Source: an uncultured Prevotella sp.
GTDB taxonomy: Bacteria; Bacteroidota; Bacteroidia; Bacteroidales; Bacteroidaceae
Direction: 5' to 3'
NCBI GenBank assembly: GCA_934272845.1
Contig: CAKQSF010000007.1
Span: 16,486-80,485, forward strand
DNA: 64,000 nucleotides
How positions within the stretch are numbered: the stretch's first letter is position 1; every line of letters begins with the position of its first letter. Below the pieces are notes generated by a model. It saw only the letters and a list, made by a program, of their open reading frames with translations, had not been told where the DNA came from and searched no databases. Positions 53,381 to 62,919 of the stretch are shown piece by piece. Made by a program: the position numbers and the translations under genes.

Positions 53381-54622
53381 ATGTTAGACCAATTCAAAAT
53401 AGCGAAAAAGGCTTCACGCAGCCTTACCCTCATATCTGATGCACGCCGAGATGAGGTGCTTAACGCCGTGGCTGACGCCATAGCAGCAAACGAAGACGCC
53501 ATACTCGCTGCCAATGCGAAGGACCTTGCCCGTATGGACAAAGCCAATCCACTGTATGACCGACTTCAACTCACACCGCAACGCCTTGCCGACATAGCGT
53601 CAGATATGCGTCATGTGGCTCAACTGCCATCGCCTTTAGGACGTGTACTGAAAGAGAAGACGCTTGAAAACGGACTCCATCTGCGTCGTGTCGCTGTGCC
53701 ATTCGGTGTCATCGGCATGGTGTTCGAAGCACGCCCCAACGTTGCCTTCGACGTCTTCTCACTCTGTTTCAAGAGTGGCAACGCCTGTGTGCTGAAAGGA
53801 GGACGTGATGCTGACGAGTCAAACAAGGCTATCGTAGCCCTTATTCACACTGTATTGCAGCGTGAAGGCATCGACACAGGTGTGGTACAACTACTTCCTG
53901 CCACTCACGAAGCAACAGGAGAGATGCTCACTGCCGTAGGTTACATAGATGTATGTATACCACGTGGTGGTAGAAGACTGATAGACTTTGTGCGTGATAA
54001 CGCCAAAGTGCCAGTAATAGAGACTGGTGCTGGTGTTGTTCACGCTTACTTTGACAAGGACGGTGACGTGGAGATGGGCGCACGAATCATCAACAACGCC
54101 AAGACAAGACGTGTCTCCGTGTGCAACGCTCTCGACTGCCTTATCATCCATGAGCAGCGTCTTTCAGACCTCAAAGCGTTGTGTGAGCCGCTGAAGGCAA
54201 GCAACGTGAAACTCTATGCCGATGATAAAGCCTTTGCTGCACTAACTGGTAACTACCCTAAGGAACTTCTTCTACACTCTACCGAAGAGTCATACGGCAC
54301 AGAATTTATGTCATATGCCATGGCGATAAAGACCGTACCTACTTTAGATGCTGCCATAGAACACATAGCAAACAATGGCTCTGGACATAGTGAGTGTATC
54401 ATAACAAACAATAAAGACGCTGCCGCAGCGTTCCAGAAGCAGGTAGATGCCGCTTGCATCTATGTCAACGCACCTACCAGTTTCACAGATGGAGCACAGT
54501 TCGGACTGGGTGCTGAGATAGGCATCTCAACACAGAAACTAGGTCCTCGCGGTCCGATGGCACTCGAAGAGATAACTACTTACAAGTGGCTTATTGACGG
54601 CAACGGACAGATTAGAAAATAA
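53381..54622 (+). CDS. proA: Gamma-glutamyl phosphate reductase
   Basis: A 413-residue aldehyde-dehydrogenase-like enzyme, second in proline synthesis. [57 protein letters not shown] with the active-site Cys, and [20 protein letters not shown] are visible. It begins 19 bp after proB, with which it is certainly coupled. Confidence 0.95.
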   Translation: MLDQFKIAKKASRSLTLISDARRDEVLNAVADAIAANEDAILAANAKDLARMDKANPLYDRLQLTPQRLADIASDMRHVAQLPSPLGRVLKEKTLENGLHLRRVAVPFGVIGMVFEARPNVAFDVFSLCFKSGNACVLKGGRDADESNKAIVALIHTVLQREGIDTGVVQLLPATHEATGEMLTAVGYIDVCIPRGGRRLIDFVRDNAKVPVIETGAGVVHAYFDKDGDVEMGARIINNAKTRRVSVCNALDCLIIHEQRLSDLKALCEPLKASNVKLYADDKAFAALTGNYPKELLLHSTEESYGTEFMSYAMAIKTVPTLDAAIEHIANNGSGHSECIITNNKDAAAAFQKQVDAACIYVNAPTSFTDGAQFGLGAEIGISTQKLGPRGPMALEEITTYKWLIDGNGQIRK

Positions 54623-54623
54623 A

Positions 54624-54790
54624 TAATGATGAATATGAAAATGAAGAATGATGAATAAAGAGTGAAGAATGTGAGTTACTCTGTTCGCTTGAAGGCGGAT
54701 TTAGTGTCAACTCATTCATCATTCTACATTATTGTAACTCTCATTCTTAATTCTTCATTCTACATTCTTCATTTAAACCGTTCCTCATTT
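54624..54790. repeat. GAAGAATG-type inverted repeat between proA and murF
   Basis: The left arm (54625-54680) is made of GAAGAATG, GATGAAT and similar words. The right arm (54708-54773) is made of CATTCTTC, CATCATTC and CATTCTAC. Together they can form a long imperfect hairpin. Confidence 0.55.
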
Positions 54791-54823
54791 AAATGTTCTT
54801 CGTTCTTATTTTAAAACAGAATT

Positions 54824-56113
54824 ATGACTAAACTTTATTCGCTCTTCCTTGAGCATCCTACCATAACGACCGACAGTCGTGACTGTCCTCAGGGCAGCAT
54901 CTTCTTCGCCCTGAAGGGAGAGTCATTCGATGGTAACGCGTATGCAGCCGCAGCATTAGAGAAAGGCTGTGCCTACGCCGTGATAGACGAACCTGAATAT
55001 GCTGTAGACGACCGCTTTATAGTAGTCGATGACGTGCTGACAGCATTGCAACAACTCGCCAATGAGCACCGCCGTGCACTCGGAACGCGCATCATAGGCG
55101 TAACAGGCACCAACGGAAAGACTACTACCAAGGAACTCATCGCTACCGTCTTAGGCAAAAAATACCGCGTGCTCTACACGCAAGGCAACTTCAACAACCA
55201 CATCGGTGTGCCTAAAACGCTGCTCCGCCTTACTAAAGACGACGAAATAGCGGTAGTAGAAATGGGTGCAAACCACCCTGGAGAGATAAAGACTCTCGTC
55301 AACATCGTAGAGCCAGACTATGGCATTATCACCAACGTTGGTAAGGCACACCTTGAAGGTTTCGGCTCTTTCGAGGGCGTGATAAAGACAAAAGGCGAGT
55401 TGTATGACTTCCTGCGTCAGAAGAAGGACAGCAAGGTATTCATCGATGCTGATAATAAATATCTCGCAGGAATATCCCACGACCTCACACTTGTGAAGTA
55501 TGCAGTGGACGATGACACTGAAGGCATCATGGTAAAAGGCCACGTTATAGACTGCGCACCGTTCCTCCACTTCTCTTGGAAAGCGCAAGGTGAGGAGCAT
55601 GAGGTGCAGACTCACCTCGTAGGAGCATACAATATATATAACATGTTGGCAGCAGCGACCATCGGACTCTACTTTGGCGTTACGCCAGAGCAGGTGGACG
55701 AGGCACTGGAGGGGTACATACCAAGCAATAACCGCTCACAACTCACCGTGACAGAGCATAACAAACTCATCGTAGACACCTACAACGCCAACCCTACCTC
55801 TATGGCTGCAGCCCTGCACAACTTTGCCATTATGGAGGTAAAGCCTAAGATGGCAATCCTCGGTGATATGCGTGAACTCGGTGAAGTGAGTGCAGAGGAG
55901 CATCAGAAGGTTGTTAACTTCCTACAAGAGCATGGCATAGACAACGTATGGCTGGTAGGTTCAGAGTTTGGAAAGACGCAGTGTCCATACCGTAAGTTCC
56001 CCGATGTGGCAGCGGTAAAGGCAGAGATAGCCGCCAATCCGATAGAGAATCACTACATATTAATAAAAGGTTCAAACGGCATTAAGTTGTTTGAATTGCC
56101 ACAACTGCTATAG
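54824..56113 (+). CDS. murF: UDP-N-acetylmuramoyl-tripeptide--D-alanyl-D-alanine ligase
   Basis: A 429-residue Mur ligase adding D-Ala-D-Ala to the UDP-MurNAc-tripeptide. The ATP loop is RIIGVTGTNGKTTTKELIAT, followed by NNHIGVPKTLLRL, VVEMGANHPGEIKTLVNIVE, NVGKAHLEGFGSFEGVI and the C-terminal DTYNANPTSMAAALHNF. The short N-terminal domain (TDSRDCPQGSIFFALKGESF) binds UDP-MurNAc. Confidence 0.95.
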   Translation: MTKLYSLFLEHPTITTDSRDCPQGSIFFALKGESFDGNAYAAAALEKGCAYAVIDEPEYAVDDRFIVVDDVLTALQQLANEHRRALGTRIIGVTGTNGKTTTKELIATVLGKKYRVLYTQGNFNNHIGVPKTLLRLTKDDEIAVVEMGANHPGEIKTLVNIVEPDYGIITNVGKAHLEGFGSFEGVIKTKGELYDFLRQKKDSKVFIDADNKYLAGISHDLTLVKYAVDDDTEGIMVKGHVIDCAPFLHFSWKAQGEEHEVQTHLVGAYNIYNMLAAATIGLYFGVTPEQVDEALEGYIPSNNRSQLTVTEHNKLIVDTYNANPTSMAAALHNFAIMEVKPKMAILGDMRELGEVSAEEHQKVVNFLQEHGIDNVWLVGSEFGKTQCPYRKFPDVAAVKAEIAANPIENHYILIKGSNGIKLFELPQLL

Positions 56114-56189
56114 TTAAGTAAGTGTTCAAAATTATTTTAATATTTAATATAGGCTATTTTGAGTCAGTTGGTTTCACTGTTTGAGGGAG

Positions 56190-56212
56190 CAATGCGGGCA
56201 TTGTGACTGAAA
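56190..56212. repeat. Detached copy of the family A/B core hairpin
   Basis: AGCAATGCGGGCATTGTGAC TGA matches the core of families A and B with one loop change (GG for GA), in the opposite orientation to the neighbouring full element. Confidence 0.55.
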
Positions 56213-56247
56213 ACAGGGGAAGCAGATGACAAAAAGAGACTGTATTA

Positions 56248-56442
56248 AGTGACGGTAAAAAAATAACTTGGTACAATTTAACGAGATAAATAATATCTAA
56301 GATAAAATTGTCTTGCCATATCTTTTTGGATATTTTGGAGCCATTCATCAGTCACAATGCTCGCATTGCTCCTTCTTCATGTCTCCAAACTATCTCAAAA
56401 ATCTATGACATAAATTATACCAATTTATTTTTCACCGTCACT
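56248..56442. repeat. MITE-like element, family B copy 2
   Basis: A 195-bp element with ends AGTGACGGTAAAAAAATAAC and TTATTTTTCACCGTCACT. It is nearly identical to 28191-28387 in its terminal thirds and core; the segment after the left end (ACGAGATAAATAATATCTAA) differs. Confidence 0.78.
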
Positions 56443-56508
56443 AAATATTCCAAATAATACAAGAACATTAACTTACTTATTTATAAAAATAATTTTGAAT
56501 ACTTACTT

Positions 56509-57483
56509 ATGGATATAAAGCAAGGCGTAGTCCATAGCCAAAGCAAGCGACTTGATGAACTGGACTTCATGAAGTGTGTCTTCATCCTGCTCATGGTGGT
56601 GTTTCATCTCACGTTTGTGTCAGAGACATTCCCCTTCGCTAAGGCTATGGTCTACACTTTCCACATGCCTGGTTTCCTATTGATTTCAGGCTATCTGATG
56701 AATGTTAGCAAACCAGCGCATAGTTTCTTCAGCATGATACTGTGGCTCCTCGTGCCCTATATCGTCATGGAGAGCGGCTATATCGTCATGGCATCGGTAT
56801 TGCCGATAAATGAACACATAGACCGGCTGACCCTCGACGCATACCTATATCATCTGCTGATAAAGCCGTTAGGACCTTATTGGTACTTGCAGACCATGGT
56901 ATTGTGTGGCGTTCTACACTACGTCACCACCCGTATTGTGGGGACTCACTATTTTGTAAGGTTACTTTCTTGCGCAGGCTTATGCTATGCCATGTCTTGG
57001 TTAGGCATAATTTCCTTCCATAACGCTCTGTATTTCTTTGCTGGTGCGGCAATACGCATGTATTGTTTAGACGTAAAAGAAGTATTCCATCCTCACGTAT
57101 TGAGTTTTGTTCTATTGGCGTTCCTGCTCGTAGACTGGGAAAATCTTGATGGCGGAACGGCTGGAGGCGTGGCAATAGTCTATTTCGTTATGAATGTGCT
57201 GATGTTAGTCCATGCCCATCTTCCGCAGCGATTTCTTTGTACATTGCATTGGATAGGACGTAACACCATGCCCATATTCCTCTTTTCACCAATCTTCACG
57301 GTGTTGTGCAAGCCCCTTCGCTACGTTATTCCTAATATACTCCCACAGCCGCTTCAGGCTGGGCTCTTTATCGTTATTTCCTTGCCATTATGCCTTGCGG
57401 GCAGCATCCTCATTGCAAAGGTAATGGATATCACTGCCACCTCCCGACTTTTATTCGGCAGGAGGAGGGTAGTTAGGGAATAG
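56509..57483 (+). CDS. Acyltransferase 3 family membrane protein
   Basis: A 324-residue protein with about ten hydrophobic segments. It starts with RLDELDFMKCVFILLMVVFH, the acyltransferase-3 pattern, then AMVYTFHMPGFLLISGYLM with the conserved His, and PYWYLQTMVLCGVLHYV and WIGRNTMPIFLFSPIF. Family members O-acetylate surface polysaccharides or other envelope molecules. No polysaccharide locus is adjacent, so the target is unknown. Confidence 0.82.
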   Translation: MDIKQGVVHSQSKRLDELDFMKCVFILLMVVFHLTFVSETFPFAKAMVYTFHMPGFLLISGYLMNVSKPAHSFFSMILWLLVPYIVMESGYIVMASVLPINEHIDRLTLDAYLYHLLIKPLGPYWYLQTMVLCGVLHYVTTRIVGTHYFVRLLSCAGLCYAMSWLGIISFHNALYFFAGAAIRMYCLDVKEVFHPHVLSFVLLAFLLVDWENLDGGTAGGVAIVYFVMNVLMLVHAHLPQRFLCTLHWIGRNTMPIFLFSPIFTVLCKPLRYVIPNILPQPLQAGLFIVISLPLCLAGSILIAKVMDITATSRLLFGRRRVVRE

Positions 57484-57504
57484 AAAGGGCCTTAATAAGT
57501 ATTC

Positions 57505-57583
57505 ACGACAATTGTCGCGCACGTTGATGGCAATTGTTGCGCACGTTGTTGACAGTTGTCACACATATTGACGACAATTGTAA
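57505..57583. repeat. Four palindromes at exact 22-bp spacing
   Basis: Near-palindromes GACAATTGTC, GGCAATTGTTGC, GACAGTTGTC and GACAATTGT have cores at 57509, 57531, 57553 and 57575, each 22 bp apart. GCGCACGTTG separates the first pairs. Confidence 0.8.
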
Positions 57584-57613
57584 AAAGATTTTTTATCACC
57601 TAGATTATAACGC

Positions 57614-57650
57614 AATCGTGCCCAAATCACAATGTGATTTGGGCACGATT
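57614..57650. terminator. Perfect 17-bp terminator hairpin
   Basis: AATCGTGCCCAAATCAC and GTGATTTGGGCACGATT are perfect complements around AAT. It lies between convergent genes and is followed by ATTTTATG. Confidence 0.8.
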
Positions 57651-57683
57651 ATTTTATGAATGTAATATGTGAGTCCGTGATGC

Positions 57684-59126
57684 TTACCACGCCTCAAGTT
57701 TGTCGGCAATATCTGGCATGATATTCTTGTTGAAAACAGGGTTCTTACCTTCCTTTTTCTGCTTGCGATAGTCCTTGAGCAGGAACACGGCTTGGTTAGA
57801 AAGCAATACGATGGCGATGAGGTTACACAGCGTAAGTAACGCCATTGTAATGTCGGCAAGGCTCCATGCAAAGTCAAGACTGACGACAGCACCTATCATT
57901 ACCATTGCAGCCACGGCAAGGCGATAGATGAAAACCCATACCTTTGAGTCCTTTATGTATCGCACGTTGGTCTCACCGTAATAGTAGTTGCCGATGATAC
58001 TACTGAAAGCGAATAGCCATATCATGATGGCTACAAACGGATTGCCGATGGTTCCTATCTGATTTGTCAGGGCATCTTGCGTTAGTTGTATGCCGTTTGA
58101 CGCACTTGTGTCAACTCCACTGACAAGGATTATGAATGCTGTGCATGAACATACCACGAGTGTGTCGGTGAATACTCCAAGGGCTTGTATCAAACCTTGC
58201 TTCACTGGGTGCGTAACTGTTGCCACAGCAGCAGCGTTTGGCGCACTTCCTTCACCTGCTTCGTTACTGAACAGACCTCGTTTGATACCCTGCATGACCG
58301 TAACGCCTAACATACCACCGGCTGCCTGGTTTATGCCGAAGGCGTTTTCAATGATTGCAAGAAGCACCTTCGGCAAGGAAGTGATGTTCCATACCACAAT
58401 GCCGATGGCGAGAATAAGGTATATAACTGCCATTATCGGTACAACGGTTGATGAGAATTTTGCAACACGATGTATTCCACCAAAGATTATTACTATAGTG
58501 AGAACGGTGAGAACAATGCCCATTGTCGCGGTATCGAAGCCGAAAGCCTTCTCCCAAGCGGCACAGATTGTGTTGCTTTGTACGGAATTATATGCAAAGC
58601 CGAAGGTGACAATCATGAGGAAGGCGAATATTATGCCCATCCATCCTTTGCCCAAACCGTATTTCATGTAGTAGGCGGGACCTCCGTAGAAAGATGTCTG
58701 ACCTTTGCGCTTGTATAACTGTGCCAATGTGGACTCTATGAAAGCGGAGGATGAACCGAGCAATGCCAGCGCCCACATCCAGAATACTGCTCCTGGTCCG
58801 CCGATGCTTATGGCGGTTGCTACGCCTGCAAGGTTACCTGTACCGATACGGCTTGCCAGTGCTACAACGAAGGCCTGAAATGAAGATATGTGCTTCATCT
58901 CACCGTCTACCTTCACCTCTGCCGAGAGATCATCGGGACTGTTGTCCTGCGAATGTATCTTGTCGGGGTGGATAAGAAGGTGTATCATCTCGCGAATCAA
59001 GCGAAACTGTACGAATCCTGTGCGTATGGTGAAGAGGAGAGCGCAACAGATAAGAATGGCGATGATGATATATGACCAGAGAAAGTCACTCGTTGTTACT
59101 AAGATGTTTTGTATTGTTTCTTCCAT
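57684..59126 (-). CDS. Sodium:alanine (AGCS) symporter
   Basis: A 480-residue membrane protein with about 11 helices. ALASRIGTGNLAGVATAISI (about 92-111) is the AGCS signature with the substrate and sodium site, followed by GGPGAVFWMWALALLGSSSA, FIESTLAQLYK, and LFSNEAGEGSAPNAAAVATV. It takes up alanine or glycine with sodium. It has its own promoter. Confidence 0.93.
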   Translation of the reverse strand: MEETIQNILVTTSDFLWSYIIIAILICCALLFTIRTGFVQFRLIREMIHLLIHPDKIHSQDNSPDDLSAEVKVDGEMKHISSFQAFVVALASRIGTGNLAGVATAISIGGPGAVFWMWALALLGSSSAFIESTLAQLYKRKGQTSFYGGPAYYMKYGLGKGWMGIIFAFLMIVTFGFAYNSVQSNTICAAWEKAFGFDTATMGIVLTVLTIVIIFGGIHRVAKFSSTVVPIMAVIYLILAIGIVVWNITSLPKVLLAIIENAFGINQAAGGMLGVTVMQGIKRGLFSNEAGEGSAPNAAAVATVTHPVKQGLIQALGVFTDTLVVCSCTAFIILVSGVDTSASNGIQLTQDALTNQIGTIGNPFVAIMIWLFAFSSIIGNYYYGETNVRYIKDSKVWVFIYRLAVAAMVMIGAVVSLDFAWSLADITMALLTLCNLIAIVLLSNQAVFLLKDYRKQKKEGKNPVFNKNIMPDIADKLEAW

Positions 59127-59156
59127 TATTGTTATGCTTTTTAGGCTTTTATGCTA

Positions 59157-59187
59157 CAAAATTATACATTTTTTTGCTAATATGCAA
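59157..59187 (-). promoter_or_regulatory. Promoter of the AGCS symporter
   Basis: Minus-strand TTG (59185-59187), 20-bp spacer, TAATTTTG (59157-59164), 30 bp before the start. Confidence 0.65.
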
Positions 59188-59261
59188 CAAAAGGTTAGTA
59201 AAACTATTATGAATGGTTCATGGAAATTACTTTGGCATCACGTAGCCTCCTCTAATTAAAG

Positions 59262-59295
59262 AAGGCAGTCACCCTCACGGGCGGCTGCCTTTTTC
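59262..59295 (-). terminator. Terminator of the FadL-like gene
   Basis: AAGGCAGCCGCCCG and GGGTGACTGCCTT pair on the minus strand and are followed by CTTTAATT. It separates the FadL-type gene from the AGCS promoter. Confidence 0.65.
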
Positions 59296-59339
59296 AATGT
59301 TTTATAAAACCAATAATGTGTTGTAAGATATGTGTTTCT

Positions 59340-61007
59340 TTAGAAAGACCAGTCAACACCGATACCAATCACGCGGTTGGTACGTGTGAACTTGTCGGAG
59401 CCAGAGAAGTCTGTCTGGCTTATCTGTTGCTTAATACCGCTCATGGCACCCTGCAACTGCTGTACGTTCAGACCTGTGATATTGGCTATAGCCTGACCTT
59501 CTTGTGTTGTTAAACCCTGTGCTATGCCCTGCTGCAGACCGTCTGTCAGTCCCTTTATCGTTGCGCCTACATGGTTGTAGTCTGCCTGGTTACGCTCGTA
59601 TGTATCATAGAACGTATGGAAGTAAGCAACGTTTACGTTGAGGTTCTTTGCCACCTTAATCTTCGCACCGAAACCGATGGATGTTGATGATGCATTGAAA
59701 GAAATATCATCCATATAGTCGTCAGTAAAGTCATACTGTGTACGCTGTACACCTGCGCTGACCGTTACGTTCTTGTGAGCGTCCCACTCCGCACCGAAGA
59801 GGTACTCGTTAGTGTCGCCACCTAACTTCTGTTGCATGTCATCGTGCTGGTGACCGTCCTTGTCGAAATAGTGATGCCAACCTGCACTGAGGCGAACGTT
59901 AGGCATTACGCTATACTGTGCGCCCACGGTAAGGAGAGCAGGACTATCGTCTGCGTCAACCACACCGTCAGCAAAACGACTCAACTGAGGGATATACTTA
60001 ACGAGGTCGCTGTTTGTTGCACGGTTTTCAAGGCGCATACGAGTCTTGAACTCATACTTAGCAGCAAAGTTAAACTTATCGTCCAACTTATAGTCTACGC
60101 CAATGATAGGTGCTATTCCGTATCCGTCTTGGTCGCAGTTCAGTTGTATACCGTCTTCAAGCAGACCGTCAATTCCTGCTACTAACAATGGCATGCCAGC
60201 GTTAAGCAGGTCTTGGTTGGTGATAATGTTGCCTAAGGTCTGCTTTACCAACGCGCTATTGTCCGTAACCCACTGGCTGAGGTTCTCCGTAGAAGATGGG
60301 AACATTCCGCTGCCCTGAGTGTTCAACTGTATGTTCTTTACGTAACCATAGTAGTTAGCAGAACCGTAGAGAAGACGAAGACCGCCATAAACAGACCAGT
60401 TGTCGTTGATGCGGTAAGCCGCGCCTAATGTGTAACCATAGTAATACTGACGACCACGCATATAAGTTTCCATGGTATAAGTATTCTGTGTAGGGAATAA
60501 ATTAGCACCTGCAGCATGATTCAGTGTACCGCCCAGAGCGTTGAAGACACCAGGAACGAGTGAAACGAGGCTCTCGATAGAACCCAATCCGTTTTCGAAA
60601 GAGCACTTACCGCCACCACCAGTGATAGCAAAGTTAAACTGGAAAGACCACTTCTTCCAGTTCTTAGCCACCTGAACAGAAGGCAATACAGGCACAGAAG
60701 CCTTACCCTCAAACGTCTTAGTGCTTTGACCAAGGTGCTTAGAGTTACCAGCGAAGCCACCAAAGGTAGATTCTATGGTACGAGTCTGTCGAACATTCTG
60801 AAAGTTGAATGAAGCGTGCCAGCCCTCTGGCATGAATGCAACACCCGCTGGGTTGCTGTAAACACCGTCAATACCTATTGCTGCATCACGTGCAGGATTG
60901 CGCAGAAAGGCAACGTTTTGGTTGGTGTTAGTAAGAAGTCCGCCAGCATTCGCGGCACCTGTGGCTGCTATGGCAATCACCGCAGCCATAAAAAATCTTT
61001 TTGTCAT
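59340..61007 (-). CDS. FadL/OmpP1/TodX-type outer-membrane porin
   Basis: A 555-residue barrel. Signal peptide TKRFFMAAVIAIAATGAANA; the hatch domain begins with the family NPA motif (AFLRNPARDAAIGIDGVYSN), followed by PAGVAFMPEGWHASFNF. The end RTNRVIGIGVDWSF finishes with Phe. Family members let hydrophobic compounds such as fatty acids cross the outer membrane. A segment near 480-540 with Gln/Gly repeats (GLTDGLQQGIAQGLTTQEGQ) is an unusual loop. The acyl-CoA ligase at 20-22 kb is a possible functional partner. Confidence 0.88.
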   Translation of the reverse strand: MTKRFFMAAVIAIAATGAANAGGLLTNTNQNVAFLRNPARDAAIGIDGVYSNPAGVAFMPEGWHASFNFQNVRQTRTIESTFGGFAGNSKHLGQSTKTFEGKASVPVLPSVQVAKNWKKWSFQFNFAITGGGGKCSFENGLGSIESLVSLVPGVFNALGGTLNHAAGANLFPTQNTYTMETYMRGRQYYYGYTLGAAYRINDNWSVYGGLRLLYGSANYYGYVKNIQLNTQGSGMFPSSTENLSQWVTDNSALVKQTLGNIITNQDLLNAGMPLLVAGIDGLLEDGIQLNCDQDGYGIAPIIGVDYKLDDKFNFAAKYEFKTRMRLENRATNSDLVKYIPQLSRFADGVVDADDSPALLTVGAQYSVMPNVRLSAGWHHYFDKDGHQHDDMQQKLGGDTNEYLFGAEWDAHKNVTVSAGVQRTQYDFTDDYMDDISFNASSTSIGFGAKIKVAKNLNVNVAYFHTFYDTYERNQADYNHVGATIKGLTDGLQQGIAQGLTTQEGQAIANITGLNVQQLQGAMSGIKQQISQTDFSGSDKFTRTNRVIGIGVDWSF

Positions 61008-61038
61008 TATTTACACTTTTTGCATTAAAATTCCAGTG

Positions 61039-61046
61039 CAAAGGTA
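61039..61046 (-). promoter_or_regulatory. -7 box of the FadL-type gene
   Basis: Minus-strand TACCTTTG, 31 bp before the start codon; no clear -33. Confidence 0.5.
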
Positions 61047-61140
61047 TTAAGTTAATAAATATTTAATATAAATTGTTCGATATTTCCACTTCTTATTAGT
61101 ATTTATTAACTAAAAGCAACGTAAAGTAAAAGATAAAGCA

Positions 61141-61171
61141 TTGTGTTATTGGCTTTTTTGTAGTACCTTTG
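61141..61171 (+). promoter_or_regulatory. Promoter of the dtd unit
   Basis: TTG (61141-61143), 20-bp spacer, TACCTTTG (61164-61171). It gives a leader of about 320 nt that contains two repeat blocks before dtd. Confidence 0.6.
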
Positions 61172-61210
61172 TGGTCGGTAAACCACCATGTTTCATGGGT
61201 TACAAAAAGG

Positions 61211-61325
61211 GGCTGACTCCATATCAGTAAGCGCAATATATGTCATCATAACGGACTGTCTCCATATCAGTAAGCGCAATAAGTGTTATCACAATGGACT
61301 GTCTCAACAGTAGCAAGCGCGATGT
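61211..61325. repeat. Three imperfect 43-bp tandem repeats
   Basis: Units start with (G)GCTGACTCCATATCAGTAA, GGACTGTCTCCATATCAGTA and GGACTGTCTCAACAGTAGCA. The CTCC anchors fall at 61217, 61260 and (CTCA) 61303, exactly 43 bp apart. Each contains (G)TAAGCGCAAT or AAGCGCGAT. Confidence 0.75.
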
Positions 61326-61366
61326 TAGCACAATTCCCATTGAGCAAACCCATTGTTACAAGCATG

Positions 61367-61460
61367 GCGGGCTGAAAGCCCAATTAGTTCATAGCCCTGG
61401 GCAAGCGTAGCGACACCCTGTGGATGGATAGAACACAATCAGCGCGCCCTGAAAGGGCAA
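61367..61460. repeat. Repeat with GGGCTGAAAGCCC / GCCCTGAAAGGGC hairpins
   Basis: GCGGGCTGAAAGCCC, then AGCCCTGGGCAAGCGTAGCG ACACCCTG and finally GCGCCCTGAAAGGGC. This word order is common as an interspersed repeat in many bacterial genomes, including Bacteroidetes; recognition is from memory. Confidence 0.6.
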
Positions 61461-61499
61461 AAGTTTTTAAATTAATGACAAAGAAACGATAAACAAGAA

Positions 61500-61952
61500 A
61501 TGCGAGCAGTAATACAGAGAGTGGCTCACGCCTCGGTGACTATTGACGGGGCGGTGAAGTCAAGCATAGGTCGTGGCTACCTTGTGTTGTTAGGTTGTGC
61601 CAATGACGACACCCAAGAAGACATAGACTGGTTGTCAAAGAAGATAGCCAATCTGCGTGTTTTCGATGACGAGAATGGTGTAATGAACCGCAGCGTAATC
61701 GATGTTGATGGTGAGATACTCGTTGTGTCACAATTCACCCTGTGGGCATCCTACAAGAAAGGGAATCGTCCCAGTTACCTAAGGGCAGGCAGTCACGAGA
61801 TTACCATTCCGCTTTACGAAGCATTTGTCAAGACTATGTCGCAGCAGTTAGGCAAAGAAGTGCAGACGGGCGAGTTCGGGGCCGACATGAAGGTGGACCT
61901 GCTCAATGATGGACCAGTAACAATCTGTATGGATACTAAGAACAAAGAATAA
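61500..61952 (+). CDS. dtd: D-aminoacyl-tRNA deacylase
   Basis: A 150-residue enzyme that removes D-amino acids (and glycine from tRNA-Ala) from tRNA. MRAVIQRVAHASVTIDG, LVLLGCANDDTQEDIDWLSK, ILVVSQFTLWASYKKGNRPS with the catalytic SQFT motif, and VDLLNDGPVTICMDT with the Gly-cis-Pro motif are complete. It starts 20 bp before the next gene's leader ends, so the two are cotranscribed. Confidence 0.95.
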   Translation: MRAVIQRVAHASVTIDGAVKSSIGRGYLVLLGCANDDTQEDIDWLSKKIANLRVFDDENGVMNRSVIDVDGEILVVSQFTLWASYKKGNRPSYLRAGSHEITIPLYEAFVKTMSQQLGKEVQTGEFGADMKVDLLNDGPVTICMDTKNKE

Positions 61953-61971
61953 CATTATATATAATATAACT

Positions 61972-62919
61972 ATGGCAAACAGAATAAAAGAGATATTCGG
62001 AATAGAGGTGCCTGTCATCGCTGGTGGCATGGCATGGTGTAGCGGTTGGCGCTTGGCAGCCGCAGTAAGCAACGCTGGCGGACTGGGACTTATAGGTGCT
62101 GGTACCATGACCGTTGACCTTCTGCGTGAACACATACAAAAGTTGAAGGCAGCAACCAATAAGCCTTGGGGCATAAACCTGCCGCTGATGTACCCACAGA
62201 TTGACACCCTCATCGACATGATAATAGATGAAGGCTGTAAGATTGTCTTCACCTCTGCTGGCAGTCCAAAGAAATACACACAGCGTTTTCATGATGCAGG
62301 CATGACGGTAGCCCACGTTGTCAGTTCCTCTAAGTTCGCAAAGAAGTGCGAAGAGGCTGGCGTTGACGTGGTAGTAGCCGAAGGTTTCGAGGCTGGCGGA
62401 CACAACGGACGCGAGGAAACCACCACAATGTGCCTCATACCACAGGTACGTAAGGCCACAACCTTACCACTGATAGCCGCTGGTGGCATTGCTTCAGGTG
62501 AGGCATGCCTTGCTGCTCAGGTATTAGGAGCAGAGGGAGTGCAGATTGGTACACTCTTCGCCCTATCAGAAGAAAGTTCCGCTGCCGAAGCATTCAAGGA
62601 GCGTTGCACAAACCTTCATGAGGGGGACACCATGCTATGCCTTAAGAAACTCGCCCCTTCAAGATTGGTAAAGAACGCTCTGTACGACCGCCTAGCCGAG
62701 GCAGAAGGTAGGGGGGCCGAAGGAAAAGAACTGCTCGAGATTCTTGGCGAAAAGTCAACTCGACGTGGAATATTTAACGGTGACGTGGAGAACGGTGAAC
62801 TTGAGATTGGTCAGATAGCCTCTGCAATAAAGAAGGTAGAGCCTATCAGCGTAATTATGCAGCGCCTAACAGACGAATATAACGCTGCTTTGGCAAAACT
62901 AAGTAATATTGAAAAATAA
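61972..62919 (+). CDS. Nitronate monooxygenase / FabK-like flavoprotein
   Basis: A 315-residue FMN enzyme of the NMO/FabK family. It starts IKEIFGIEVPVIAGGMAWCS, with AVSNAGGLGLIGAGTM, VVVAEGFEAGGHNGREETTT (FMN and catalytic His) and PLIAAGGIASGEACLAAQVL GAEGVQIGT. Members are either nitronate monooxygenases or enoyl-ACP reductases (FabK); the sequence alone does not decide. The last codons (SNIEK, stop) are formed by the left end of the family A element, so the native C-terminus was probably altered. Confidence 0.85.
   Translation: MANRIKEIFGIEVPVIAGGMAWCSGWRLAAAVSNAGGLGLIGAGTMTVDLLREHIQKLKAATNKPWGINLPLMYPQIDTLIDMIIDEGCKIVFTSAGSPKKYTQRFHDAGMTVAHVVSSSKFAKKCEEAGVDVVVAEGFEAGGHNGREETTTMCLIPQVRKATTLPLIAAGGIASGEACLAAQVLGAEGVQIGTLFALSEESSAAEAFKERCTNLHEGDTMLCLKKLAPSRLVKNALYDRLAEAEGRGAEGKELLEILGEKSTRRGIFNGDVENGELEIGQIASAIKKVEPISVIMQRLTDEYNAALAKLSNIEK

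Noticed and set aside
58090-58671. 193-codon frame antisense to the AGCS symporter
   Set aside because: It mirrors membrane-helix codons of a clear AGCS gene and resembles nothing itself.
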